A DNA stretch of 64,000 nt from JAXDBM01 sp963709485 (GCA_963709485.1 CAVPWE010000005.1:186001-250000); one strand, 5' to 3'; shown: positions 43,086 to 51,983, numbered from the stretch's first letter. Program-made: numbers and translations. Notes: generated by a model from the sequence alone, not told the origin.

Positions 43086-43499
43086 TTACTTCTTCATCCC
43101 CACATCCTTGATCGCCTGGGTGCACCGCCCGCTGATCTTCGCTTTGTTTTTCTGGAGGCAGTCCAGCAGGCGCCCTTCGCCGGGATCGACGGCCGAGCAG
43201 TAGGTCTTCAGGTCATTACGGCATTCATTGGCCACGTAGCTCAGCGCGTTGATCACTCGCTCGAGCTGCACGGAGGCGTCGTAGAGCGCATACTCGCAGC
43301 GGTTCGAGAGCTTGTCCCCATAGGCATAGAGGCAGGCCAGGACCCGGCCCTCACCCGGAGCCACACCCTTGCAGTAGGTTGTGATTTCCTTGTTGCAGCC
43401 ATCCGTTACGGTCTGGACCAGTCCTTCCTGAGCCAGCGCGCTTCCCGCAAAAAAAAGCACCAGGCTGATCGCCAGCAGACATCGGATCATGTGTTTCAT
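43086..43499 (-). CDS. Secreted cysteine-rich repeat protein (GLG1/Cys_rich_FGFR-like)
   Basis: The 137-residue protein has a signal peptide (IRCLLAISLVLFFAGSALA) and two tandem copies of a four-cysteine repeat: CNKEITTYCKGVAPGEGRVL and CRNDLKTYCSAVDPGEGRLL, each followed by C...RC. This repeat is known from eukaryotic Golgi glycoprotein 1 and occurs in exported bacterial proteins of unknown role. The cysteines are likely paired in the periplasm. AGGAGAGAG precedes the ATG. It is the leftmost of several minus-strand genes for small exported proteins. Confidence 0.8.
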   Translation of the reverse strand: MKHMIRCLLAISLVLFFAGSALAQEGLVQTVTDGCNKEITTYCKGVAPGEGRVLACLYAYGDKLSNRCEYALYDASVQLERVINALSYVANECRNDLKTYCSAVDPGEGRLLDCLQKNKAKISGRCTQAIKDVGMKK

Positions 43500-43560
43500 C
43501 GTTCTCTCTCCTTCTTTCGTTCCTTATTCATGTTCACTCCGGGGCATCTCCCCGGCATGG

Positions 43561-44001
43561 TTACTTCTTCAGCATCAGCTTCACGCCGCCTGTGGCGAGC
43601 TTCACATTGATGCCCTTGGTCGTCGCGATCAGATTGATCACAATCCCGTTCTGGTTCTTCATCGAGACGGCCCCGGCGCCTCCGCCCAGCGTGCCCTCCG
43701 CGGCGACCGCGGTGTAGTTGCCGTCGAAGTCTGCGAGCTTCTTGAGGCCATACACCTGGCCGGTAGCCGTTGCTTTCGTAATCCCGACATCACCCACGGA
43801 AAGCCCCTGCACCGTCACGGGGTACTTCTTGCCCTTGTAGGTCAGGGTGCCCGATCCCCAACTGAACCCGATGCCGACGCCGACCTGCCCCTGCGAAAGT
43901 TCGAGGGTGGCATCAGGCTTCTGGTCCTGTGCAACGGCCATGCCGGATAAACAGAGAAACAGTGTCATCATCACAACGGTCATCAACGAGAAACGCTTCA
44001 T
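43561..44001 (-). CDS. Exported glycine-rich protein of unknown function
   Basis: The 146-residue protein has a signal peptide (MTLFLCLSGMAVA) and a beta-rich mature part (LELSQGQVGVGIGFSWGSG, FDGNYTAVAAEGTLGGGAGA, NGIVINLIATTKGINVKL). It looks like a conserved bacterial exported protein, often found near EipA-like or lipid-related genes, but I assign no name. AAAGGAGG lies just before the ATG. It sits 61 bases upstream of the Cys-rich protein gene on the same strand. Confidence 0.7.
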   Translation of the reverse strand: MKRFSLMTVVMMTLFLCLSGMAVAQDQKPDATLELSQGQVGVGIGFSWGSGTLTYKGKKYPVTVQGLSVGDVGITKATATGQVYGLKKLADFDGNYTAVAAEGTLGGGAGAVSMKNQNGIVINLIATTKGINVKLATGGVKLMLKK

Positions 44002-44146
44002 GGCAAAACCTCCTTTTTTAAAAAAATGGGATGTACATTTTTTAACTTTATTTATACTCGATTACCGCGCCTCCGGAGAGACTGTTCTTCTCCTTCTATA
44101 TGCAATTTAGAACCTTCCCGCAAGTAATTTCCGTGAAAATCAATAA

Positions 44147-44167
44147 CGCCCGACGAAATGTCGGGCG
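44147..44167 (-). terminator. Terminator of the META-domain lipoprotein gene
   Basis: CGCCCGAC (44147-44154) pairs with GTCGGGCG (44160-44167), loop of 5. On the minus strand TTATTGATTTTC follows. It lies 35 bases past the stop of the gene at 44202. Confidence 0.6.
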
Positions 44168-44201
44168 ATCAATGGCGGCGCTCGGCAGACTTGGGGTTAT
44201 T

Positions 44202-44984
44202 TTACCGGCTTGCTTTTCCGAATGTCGCCGACAGCGCGCCTTCGGCGTTGCGCAGTTCCAACTTTGCGCCGTCGATGCGATACGAAGCCGCCGTGGACAA
44301 CGCCATCAGATATTGCGTCTCTTGATCCATCACCGCCTGCTCACATGCCTTCCGCGTCGTTGAAAAGGTCGGCGCGATTGTGATCTTATCTCCGACAATC
44401 CGGTACGAGGCAGCGTAGTTGTTGCAGCCCGCGCTGCCTCTCAACTTGCCGTCAGCACCGAAGTTCGCCGTGAGTTCGGTACCCGCCATCACGCTGACCA
44501 CGGCCTGCCTGCCGTCGTTGTAACCGGTCACGATCCACGATGTGCCTGCCAGATCGCCGCTCTGCGAGACGAACGTGGCAAGCTCCTTGCCGCTGGCGTC
44601 ATACAGGGATAGCTGCAGGGCATCGGCCGTGTAGGTGGCCGCCTGTCCCAACGCCTGCAGATAAGCGGTCGCCTGCATCGCGATCGGTTCCGGGCAGGCC
44701 ATCATCGTCGAGGCGAAGGGTTGGTTGAACTTGATGTTTGTGCCATCGGCCGTGTAGGAATCCGTATAGCCGTTGCAGCCATCTGAGCCGGCCACTTTTC
44801 CGGCCGCGAAGTTGAGTGTGACCGTGGTGTCATTCAGTGCGGTCTGGCCCTGCAGGGTTGCCAACGTCCAGCCGGTTCCATCCAACGGGTTCGCACCGCT
44901 CATGGACTGCTCGCTCTGCCCGCCGCATGCCGTCGCAATCAAAGCGAACACCGTCAGGGCTGCCGTAAAGATTGTGTGGCGCAT
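44202..44984 (-). CDS. Lipoprotein with two META (HslJ-like) domains
   Basis: The 260-residue protein has a lipobox LIATACGG near residue 18 and two META domains in tandem: LDGTGWTLATLQGQ with GSDGCNGYTDSY and ACPEP, then LAGTSWIVTGYNDGR with GSAGCNNYAASY and TTRKACEQ. HslJ in E. coli is a heat-shock lipoprotein linked to novobiocin resistance. GGAGGAAAG precedes ATG 44984; an upstream in-frame ATG is less suitable because it precedes the signal sequence. Confidence 0.88.
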   Translation of the reverse strand: MRHTIFTAALTVFALIATACGGQSEQSMSGANPLDGTGWTLATLQGQTALNDTTVTLNFAAGKVAGSDGCNGYTDSYTADGTNIKFNQPFASTMMACPEPIAMQATAYLQALGQAATYTADALQLSLYDASGKELATFVSQSGDLAGTSWIVTGYNDGRQAVVSVMAGTELTANFGADGKLRGSAGCNNYAASYRIVGDKITIAPTFSTTRKACEQAVMDQETQYLMALSTAASYRIDGAKLELRNAEGALSATFGKASR

Positions 44985-45065
44985 CTTTCCTCCACCCGCT
45001 TTTCCGCTTGAATGTTCGATCTGAAATCTTGCGGGTTGCTGCCGTTCCTCTCTGTCGGTCGGTAG

Positions 45066-45084
45066 GGGGGGGCGGCGCCCCCCC
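45066..45084. other. G-run/C-run hairpin
   Basis: GGGGGGGC, loop GGC, GCCCCCCC: an 8-bp GC hairpin between the META gene and the OMP gene. It may slow RNA polymerase after the OMP gene (stop at 45188) on the minus strand, or it may be a site where the sequence itself is unreliable. Confidence 0.35.
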
Positions 45085-45187
45085 ACCAAGTCGCTTGACT
45101 ACTTGTTGAGTGCCAGGACATCGTTAACGTAAATCTGGGGACAACCTCGAAAATCCCGCGAACCCGGGCGTCGCCGCGTCTTTGCGC

Positions 45188-45820
45188 TTAGAAATGGAAC
45201 CCCAGACCGGCGCTGAGCCCAAAATAACGGATCGTATCAATATCGCTGCCAAATCCGGCCGTGTAGGCACCCTCGACGTTGAGGGACAGGGTCGGGGTGA
45301 GATAGATGTCGACGCCGATCCCGAGCTTTGCGCAGGCGCCCATTTCATCGCTCGATGGCGAATTCGTCATTAACCCCGGGCTGCTGATCGTCTCTTCCCA
45401 GGATGCATGCATGAGTCCCAGTCCGGCAGCAAAGTAGGGTCTGACAATTCCCTGCAGGGGTGGAAAGATTTTCGCCACCGCCATGGCCGTGAATACGTCA
45501 AGATCCCCATCGTAATTGTACTGCCTATGGCCCGATGACAGCGTCTGGCTTGCATTGAAACCGAACAAATACTGGAGATCCATTTCAACAGAAACGATCG
45601 GATTGATTTTGTACCCGAACTTTCCGTTAATGCCCCATGTGTTGTCGTAGGAAGGATCGAATCCGTACGGCGCCGCGCCTTCGAACTGATCGGCATTGAA
45701 ATACTCCACGGCAAGCGTGCCCCCGACCCCCACGTACATCCTCGTTCCCTCTGCCGCAAAGGCAGAGCCTGCCAGGAAAAACAATGTCACGATGCAACCC
45801 ATGATACCCAGTTTTTTCAT
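45188..45820 (-). CDS. Outer-membrane beta-barrel protein
   Basis: The 210-residue protein has a signal peptide (GIMGCIVTLFFLAGSAFA), alternating hydrophobic strands (MYVGVGGTLAVEYFN, WGINGKFGYKINPIVSVEMDLQYLFGF, IVRPYFAAGLGLMHASW) and the C-terminal phenylalanine typical of outer-membrane barrels (GLSAGLGFHF). It resembles the OmpA/OmpW-type 8-strand barrel. AAAGGAGA lies 6 bases before ATG 45820. The 34-bp tandem palindrome (copy 1) lies about 160 bases upstream and faces this gene. Confidence 0.8.
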   Translation of the reverse strand: MKKLGIMGCIVTLFFLAGSAFAAEGTRMYVGVGGTLAVEYFNADQFEGAAPYGFDPSYDNTWGINGKFGYKINPIVSVEMDLQYLFGFNASQTLSSGHRQYNYDGDLDVFTAMAVAKIFPPLQGIVRPYFAAGLGLMHASWEETISSPGLMTNSPSSDEMGACAKLGIGVDIYLTPTLSLNVEGAYTAGFGSDIDTIRYFGLSAGLGFHF

Positions 45821-45979
45821 TTTCGTCTCCTTTCTTTCGCTGTGTTGTGAAATATGAAATGCCTTTTGACTGAATCCGTGATGGAACATTTTTCAGTTCC
45901 CCCCAACATGGCCGTTACAATCCTGGCCGTTGTGGGGTCTTTTGGAATCCACTACAACTTCCCAGGCAGAAGGTAAATT

Positions 45980-46013
45980 GGACCTTAGTCCTAGACAAAA
46001 TGGACTTTGGTCC
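45980..46013 (-). promoter_or_regulatory. Tandem DosR-box-like operator, copy 1 (reads toward the OMP gene)
   Basis: On the minus strand: GGACCAAAGTCC, spacer ATTTTGTCTA, GGACTAAGGTCC. The 10-base spacing puts the two palindromes 22 bp apart centre to centre. Exactly 24 bases after the operator is TGTAGT, a weak -10 (45956-45951), so the downstream palindrome would be centred at about -41.5 if transcription starts 7 bases past it. Confidence 0.6.
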
Positions 46014-46222
46014 CATATGGGCATGAAGGGGAAAACAATTCAGGAGAAGGGGGAAACATGGGAGACAGAGGACAGTCCGCGGCATCGATGGAAAAATGGA
46101 AAAAAGGGGGGGGTATGTTCTCCTTTTCGGCCTTTTCCGATGCAAAAGGATCATCCATCGTGGTATAGAGAACAGTTAGTCGGAATATATCGACCAGACG
46201 GGATCGTATCCGTACAGGTGGA

Positions 46223-46256
46223 TTGACTTTTCAGTCGGCCGGAGTCATACATAAAA
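46223..46256 (+). promoter_or_regulatory. Possible promoter of the sensor kinase operon
   Basis: TTGACT (46223-46228) is followed by an AT-rich stretch (CATACATAAAAT, 46246-46257) with no clean -10 at the ideal spacing. It is the only AT-rich island before the kinase gene. Between it and copy 1 nothing else recognisable is seen; the gap from 45821 to 46315 holds only copy 1 and this element. Confidence 0.3.
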
Positions 46257-46315
46257 TATGACAATTGCCCGTCACACAAACCCCATCAGGACCGGGGTGG
46301 AACGAAGGAGGGAAA

Positions 46316-46483
46316 ATGGCGCGGGTCGTCCAGGTCCACGGGACGTTTAATGAGTTCAGGTGTCCGCACGAACCGAAGGTGCGCTGGTTGCCTGTGCTGC
46401 AAGATGCGCTGTGGCAGGACGGTGTCGAGATCGCAGACGCCCGCGGGAGAGCTGTGATGACATGCAGAAGGGACCCGCGGTGA
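46316..46483 (+). CDS. Short frame resembling an alpha/beta-hydrolase N-terminus
   Basis: The 55-codon frame begins MARVVQVHGTFNE and continues WLPVLQDALWQDGVEIADA, which looks like the start of small alpha/beta hydrolases (the HG of the oxyanion region). It has an excellent site (AAGGAGG, 5 bases before the ATG) and stops at 46481-46483, overlapping the GTG start of the kinase. It could be a translation-coupling leader or the remnant of a hydrolase gene. No catalytic triad is present. Confidence 0.4.
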   Translation: MARVVQVHGTFNEFRCPHEPKVRWLPVLQDALWQDGVEIADARGRAVMTCRRDPR

Positions 46484-49126
46484 GCGCGAGGAAAACGCAA
46501 GCGGGGGGAATGGCGCTTCTGGCTTACCCTGTTATTCCTGATCATCGGGTCTTGCGGCTTTTGCTTTGCCCAGTCGCAGCCTCAAGTTGATCTGACCGGA
46601 AAGAATGTCCTGGTCCTGCACGCGTTCGAAGGCAACGCACCCGTTTTCCGGGATACCGACAGGGGAATCTCGAAGACGCTGCAGTCCGGCGGGATATCCA
46701 GCCTGAATCACTTTTTCGAGTCTCTGGAGCTGCGGCGGAACCCCGGTTCCGAGCACAGGAAACTGTTGGTCGAACAGATGCGCTTGCGATACGGCAATCG
46801 CAGGCCCGACATCATCATCACCATGTACCCGGAAGCCATGGAATTTGTGATGAAGGATTGCGGAGACATCTTTCCCGATGTCCCCATTCTCGCCTTATAC
46901 CTGCCGCAGGGCTTCGAGTTGCCGAAAACGAACCGCCCCATCATCGGGCATGCCCCTACAGTTGATATCCTTGGCACCCTCGAGATTGCGTTGAAGCTCG
47001 CTCCCGGGGCAAAACGCATCTATGTCGTGAACGGCGTCCACGAAGTCGACAGAAGGTTGGAGGGTCAGGCTCGACGCGTTTCCAAGAAATGGGAGGGACA
47101 GATGGAGTTTCTCTACCTGAGCCACTTGCCCTTCAAGGATATGCTGGCTGCTGTCTCCAACGCACCCCCCGACTCCATCATCCTGGCATTGGCCCTCAGT
47201 CAGGATGTTACCGGGAATAGTTACACAAGCCCGGTCGTGGCCGAACGGCTGAGCCGGATCTCTGCGGCCCCGATCTTCGGGATCCTCGAATCCATGCTGG
47301 GAGAAGGGATTGCCGGAGGCAAGCTCCTCAGCTTCGAGCTGATTGGCAAAAAATCGGGCCGACTGGCTCTGGATATTCTCAGCGGCGCCAAAACACCGGT
47401 TGATGTCCCGGCTGCCCTGGACGCGCCGACCGTGCCCATGTTCGATTGGCGGCAGCTCCGGCATTGGAAATTGAAGGAGAACGCTTTGCCCGCGGGAAGC
47501 ATCGTCCTGCACAAGGAAGCCATGTTTTGGGACTTCAAGTATTACATCCTTGGCGCCCTGGCCTTCTTCCTGCTGGAAACCGCCCTGATCGTTTTCCTCA
47601 TGGTTCAGATACGCCGCAAGAATATTGCCGAACAGTCCCTGAAGAGAGTGGAAGAAAAGTATCGAAACATTTTCGAGGGCGCCCTGGAGGGCATTTTTGA
47701 GTCATCGCCCGAGGGACGGCTCCTGACCGCTAACGACGCGCTGGCCAGCATGCTGGGCTACGATTCAGCGGATGAAGCCACATCGGCCCTGCAGGACCTT
47801 GCTGCGCAGGCGTGGGTGAATCCCGATGAACGTGCGCAGCACATTCGTCTGCTCGAAAAACAGGAGGTCGTCCTGAACTATGAATGCCAGCTCCGCCGCA
47901 AGGATGGAAAAGTGATCTGGGTGTCCATGAACACCCGGCGGATCTGCAGTCCGGACGGACGAACGCTGTACTTTTCGGGTTTCTTGCAAAACATTACGGA
48001 GCACAGGCAGAATTTAAAGGCACTGGCCGAGTCACAGGCGCAGATTCTGGCGCTGTTCGACAGCACCAATGACATGATCTGGTCCGTGGACCCCGTGACT
48101 TTCGGGCTCGTCACTTTCAACAGGGCACTCAAGGACTACTTTTTCGATCAGCGCGGGATCGAAATAAGCGCGGGCATGCCGCCGGAACAATTACTGCCGG
48201 CGGACTATGCGGTCCAATGGCATGAATTCTATCAGCGCGCTTTGCGGGACGGATCCTATACGACGGAGTATCTTGTCGCGGCCGGTACGAATTATCTCCT
48301 GCTTTCGATCAATCCCATGAAGCGCAACGGAAAGGTATTCGGTATTTCGGTCCTCGGAAAAGACATCACCGCGCGAAGGCAGGCGGAGATGGAGGCCCGG
48401 AGGCTCAAAGACGACCTCGCCCATGTCACCCGGTTGTCGACGATGGGAGGACTCACGAGTGCCGTGGCCCACGAAATCAACCAACCCCTGGCTGCGATTC
48501 TCAGCAATGCCCAGGCGGCCAAGCGTTTTCTTGTGCAGGGCAATCCCGACATGAACGAGATCGCCGAAATCCTGGAAGACATCATCCGGGACGACAACCG
48601 GGCCGCGGAGGTGATCCGGAAAATCCGGACCCTGCTGAAAAAGGAGGAAATCCGGTACGAGCCGCTGGACCTGAACGACATCGTCGACGAGATTTTGATG
48701 GTCGTCCGCAACGACGCCGCTCTGAAGGCCGTGTCGATCGAAAAAGAATTCACCACATCGCTGCCGTCCGTGTGGGGTGACCGGATACAACTGCAGCAGA
48801 TCATCCTGAATCTCCTCCTCAATGCGGCGGAGGCCATGAGGGATGCAGCGCTCGATTTTCGCAGACTGATCGTCAGGACGTCGAGGCGGGAGAACCGGTT
48901 CGCGCAGGTATCCATCCGGGACTTCGGGCCCGGCATTCCAGCGGATTCCCTGCGCCGGCTTTTCGAGCCTTTTTACACCACCAAATCCGGAGGTATGGGC
49001 ATGGGCCTCTCCATCAGCAAAGATATCATCCAATCCCACAGAGGCGAAATCCGGGTTGTGAACAACCCGGACAGAGGCGTCACGGTTTCCTTCACCGTGC
49101 CGTTCGACAGCGGGGTGAGGCCATGA
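46480..49126 (+). CDS. Hybrid-sensor histidine kinase with periplasmic ABC-binding-like domain (frame break near the start)
   Basis: From ATG 46766 the frame is open for 786 codons. Upstream, protein-like sequence continues in the same frame (WLTLLFLIIGSCGFCFA signal, then VDLTGKNVLVLHAFEG) but reaches a stop; removing one G from the G6 run at 46503-46508 joins it to a GTG at 46480 with AAGGGA 6 bases before. Domain order: signal/TM, ABC substrate-binding-like sensor, TM (YILGALAFFLLETALIVFLMV), PAS (EGIFESSPEGRLLTANDALA), PAS (FDSTNDMIWSVDP), HisKA with H in AVAHEINQPLAAIL, HATPase (NLLLNAAEAMRD, DFGPGIPADSLRRLFEPF). It is FixL-like in its kinase core. It overlaps the regulator gene by 4 bases. 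Confidence 0.85.
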
Positions 49127-49752
49127 TGGAGACCAAGCCCGTCATCTGCATCGTCGACGATAATCCCTCCGTCCGGCGGTCCCTGGAAAGGCTCATTCAA
49201 TCCCTCGGCCTCACGGCGCGGTCCTTTGCCTCTGCCACGCAGTTTCTGCAATCCGGCCATCAGGAAGAAACGGACTGCCTGATTCTCGATGTGCGGATGC
49301 CCGAGATCAGCGGCCTCGACCTGCAGGAGAAATTATCCGGGATGGGCATCTTTTTACCCATTATCTTCATTTCGGGGCATGGGACGGTCCCGATGAGCGT
49401 GCGCGCCATGAAAGCCGGTGCGGTGGACTTTCTCCAGAAACCCTTCGATGAGCAGGACCTGATCGATGCCATTTACGGGGCCATCGATCGCTGCAGGCAG
49501 AGGAAGGCGGAACGCGAGGAATTGACGGAAATCCAGGCGCGACTTTGTTCGCTGACCCCGAAAGAGCATCAGGTCCTGGCCTGTGTCATCACGGGCCTGC
49601 TGAACAAGAATATTGCAGACAGGCTCGCCATGGCGGAAAAAACCGTCAAAGTCCATCGTGCATCGGTCATGAAAAAAATGGGGGCCCCGTCTGTCGCCGA
49701 TCTCGTCCGGATGGCCGAAAAGGCGGGCATACGCCCCCTGACACCAAAGTAG
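49123..49752 (+). CDS. FixJ-family response regulator (receiver plus LuxR HTH)
   Basis: The 209-residue protein has a receiver domain with acidic pocket VDDN, phospho-acceptor D56 in LILDVRMPE and Lys in FLQKPF, then a LuxR/GerE helix-turn-helix (about 144-190: LTPKEHQVLACVITGLLNK, IADRLAMAEKTVKVHRASVM). It overlaps the kinase gene (ATGA), so the two are a cognate pair. LuxR-type HTH proteins bind palindromes such as the one found 62 bases past its stop, making this the natural candidate for the regulator of all three operators. Confidence 0.92.
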   Translation: MMETKPVICIVDDNPSVRRSLERLIQSLGLTARSFASATQFLQSGHQEETDCLILDVRMPEISGLDLQEKLSGMGIFLPIIFISGHGTVPMSVRAMKAGAVDFLQKPFDEQDLIDAIYGAIDRCRQRKAEREELTEIQARLCSLTPKEHQVLACVITGLLNKNIADRLAMAEKTVKVHRASVMKKMGAPSVADLVRMAEKAGIRPLTPK

Positions 49753-49813
49753 CCGACCGGTGTCTGTTTTCCTCCCCTTCTGAACCCCACATGTTCCCCT
49801 GCATGGCCGTGTG

Positions 49814-49847
49814 GGACCAAAGTCCAGTGCGGATAGGACCAAGGTCC
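49814..49847 (+). promoter_or_regulatory. Tandem DosR-box-like operator, copy 2 (upstream of the lipoprotein/channel/exchanger operon)
   Basis: GGACCAAAGTCC, spacer AGTGCGGATA, GGACCAAGGTCC. A -10-like TTTATT (49871-49876) starts exactly 24 bases after the operator, and an AGAGGAGG ribosome site and ATG follow. The predicted leader is only about 25 bases. Confidence 0.65.
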
Positions 49848-49909
49848 CATTGCCCTTCGGATTGAAAAGATTTATTGAATTTCATAAGAGCAAAGAGGAG
49901 GAAAGCCTT

Positions 49910-50392
49910 ATGAGGAAAGTATGGGTGTTGTCCTTTGGGATCCTGACGGCGCTTGTGTGTTCCTGTTTGGGTTGTGCCGGCCTGCTTGCCGGGAAATACG
50001 GATCCATGGTGCCGGACGGCAAAGCCAGTGCAGCCTTTGAATCTTTTCAGCTCAGCGCCGGCGTCAACTACTATGTGAGCGGTTCCGACGAGTATCCCAA
50101 CGCGATGCTGGGCCTCAATAGGGAATATACGCTGGATTCGACGCTCTGGAAGAGGATCGAGCCCACGCCCGCGCGTTTTCGGGACCTGGTTTTGCAGATG
50201 CAGGCCCGGGCCTGGCAGATCGGGCAACGGCATTACGGGTTTGCCGTTGTCGACGAGCAGGGCCGCCAGATCGGGATATGGTATTCCTTCCTCGCCGCCA
50301 GGACGCCTGTTGTGATGAAGGAGGATCGGCATGTCGAGATTTACACTCCCGATATCGACACCTATATCAAATACGAGGCGAGTGAGCGCTGA
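49910..50392 (+). CDS. Putative lipoprotein
   Basis: The 160-residue protein has an N-terminal hydrophobic segment ending CSCLGCAG, a possible lipobox. The mature part reads KASAAFESFQLSAGVNYYVSGSDEYPNAMLGLNREYTLDS; no family recognised. AGAGGAGG lies 9 bases before the ATG. It is the first gene after operator copy 2 and precedes the K+ channel gene by 60 bases. Confidence 0.65.
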   Translation: MRKVWVLSFGILTALVCSCLGCAGLLAGKYGSMVPDGKASAAFESFQLSAGVNYYVSGSDEYPNAMLGLNREYTLDSTLWKRIEPTPARFRDLVLQMQARAWQIGQRHYGFAVVDEQGRQIGIWYSFLAARTPVVMKEDRHVEIYTPDIDTYIKYEASER

Positions 50393-50452
50393 CGGGATAG
50401 ACTGCTTCCATTAATGGTTTCCTGATCTTACAGGCGATGGCTGCTTCTGACC

Positions 50453-50884
50453 ATGCTTGAGAAAATCCTCATCGCGTGCTTTCTGGTAGCCATCACGGTT
50501 GCCGTGCATACCGCCGGATTATCCCTGGTGTTGCGCTTCTGGATGAAATCGCACGCCGCGCTGCCGACGCAGCCCTGGCCCATCACCTGGCTGCTCATCC
50601 GCGTGACGTGGTTCCTGATCCTGATGCATGCAGCCGAGATCACGGTCTGGGCGTTGTTCTATCTGTGGGCGGGATGCCTGCCCGATGCCGAGTCGGCGTT
50701 CTATTTTTCCGGAGTCACCTACACGACCGTTGGCTACGGCGATCTGACATTGCCGCAACCCTGGCGGATCCTTGGCCCGATCGAGGCTTTGGCTGGCATT
50801 CTCATGTGCGGACTGTCCACGGGACTTTTCTTCGCGGTTGTGAGCAGGATTTACGCGTCGCGTCTGGAAGCAAAGCGAAAGTGA
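50453..50884 (+). CDS. Small two-TM potassium channel
   Basis: The 143-residue membrane protein has an N-terminal helix (IACFLVAITVAVHTAGLSLVL), a second (WLLIRVTWFLILMHAAEIT), and a pore region with the selectivity filter TTVGYGDL, followed by a final helix. It lacks an RCK domain, unlike the channel at 16.4 kb. It lies 4 bases ahead of the Ca2+/H+ exchanger gene. Confidence 0.85.
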   Translation: MLEKILIACFLVAITVAVHTAGLSLVLRFWMKSHAALPTQPWPITWLLIRVTWFLILMHAAEITVWALFYLWAGCLPDAESAFYFSGVTYTTVGYGDLTLPQPWRILGPIEALAGILMCGLSTGLFFAVVSRIYASRLEAKRK

Positions 50885-50888
50885 ACCG

Positions 50889-51983
50889 ATGAAAACACTC
50901 CTCAAGGAAATCCGTCGCAATCCGCTGCTCTGGCTGCTGGTATTCGCGCCCGCGTTGTTTGCCGCCGCGGAGATCAAGCCCGAAGCACACACGCTGCTCT
51001 TCGTGCTGTCCGTGCTGGCCATCGTGCCCCTGGCCGCACTGTTGAGTCGTGCCACCGAATCGGTGGCGTCCAGGACGGGCGATGCGGTAGGCGGCCTGCT
51101 TAACGCCACGCTGGGAAATCTGACCGAACTGGTCATTGCTCTTACAGCCCTGCGCGCCGGGCAGTACATGCTGGTGAAAGCGTCCATTGCCGGCGCGATT
51201 GTCACCAACGCTTTGTTCATGTTGGGCGTGTCGTTTCTCCTGGGCGGACTCAAGCACCACGTTCAGGAATACAACCGGGTCAGCGCCCGTCTACAGGCCG
51301 CCCTGCTTTTCCTGGCCACGATCGCGCTGTTGATACCTTCGGCGGTCGCCGAAGCAGACTCGGCAGCGTGGGCAGCGTTCACTCAGAAGTTGAGTTTGGG
51401 GCTGGCGGTGCTGCTCATTGCCGGCTATGGGTTGGGCATGCTGTTCTCGCTCAAGACGCACCGCGAGCTGTTTGCCAGTGTGGATCATGCCGAAGCCGGC
51501 GAAGCGCCGTGGCCCATCGGTCTGGCCCTGGCCACGCTGGCCGGTGTCACGGTGCTGGTGGCCCTGGTGAGTGAAGTCTTCGTCGAGTCGGTGCAGAAGG
51601 CGGCGGAGACCTTCGGGATGACGCCCGCGTTCGTCGGTTTCATCGTCGTGTCGCTGGTCGGCGGCGCGGCGGAAATGGCCTCGGCGTTTTCGGGTGCGCG
51701 CAAAAACCGGCTCGATTTGAGCGTGGGCATTGCCCTGGGCAGCGCGTCGCAAATCGCGCTCTTCGTTGCTCCGGTTCTTGTGCTCGTGAGCTATTTCATC
51801 GGACCGACGCCGATGGACCTGCAATTCTGGCCGGGCGCGGTGGTGATGATGCTTATCGCCACCCTCACCGCATCGCTCGTCACGAACAGCGGTCGGTCGG
51901 CGTGGTTCGTCGGGGTGCTGGTGTTGATGGTCTATCTGATCTTCGCCATGACGCTGTACCTGCTCCCGCCCCAAGCGCCGTGA
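50889..51983 (+). CDS. cax: Calcium/proton antiporter
   Basis: The 364-residue protein has about eleven membrane helices and the two cation-exchanger signature repeats, GGLLNATLGNLTELVIALTAL in the first half and FIVVSLVGGAAEMASAFSGARKNRLDLSVGIALGSASQIALFV in the second, each with the acidic residue that binds Ca2+. It would extrude Ca2+ in exchange for H+. It is co-transcribed with the K+ channel gene. Confidence 0.9.
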   Translation: MKTLLKEIRRNPLLWLLVFAPALFAAAEIKPEAHTLLFVLSVLAIVPLAALLSRATESVASRTGDAVGGLLNATLGNLTELVIALTALRAGQYMLVKASIAGAIVTNALFMLGVSFLLGGLKHHVQEYNRVSARLQAALLFLATIALLIPSAVAEADSAAWAAFTQKLSLGLAVLLIAGYGLGMLFSLKTHRELFASVDHAEAGEAPWPIGLALATLAGVTVLVALVSEVFVESVQKAAETFGMTPAFVGFIVVSLVGGAAEMASAFSGARKNRLDLSVGIALGSASQIALFVAPVLVLVSYFIGPTPMDLQFWPGAVVMMLIATLTASLVTNSGRSAWFVGVLVLMVYLIFAMTLYLLPPQAP

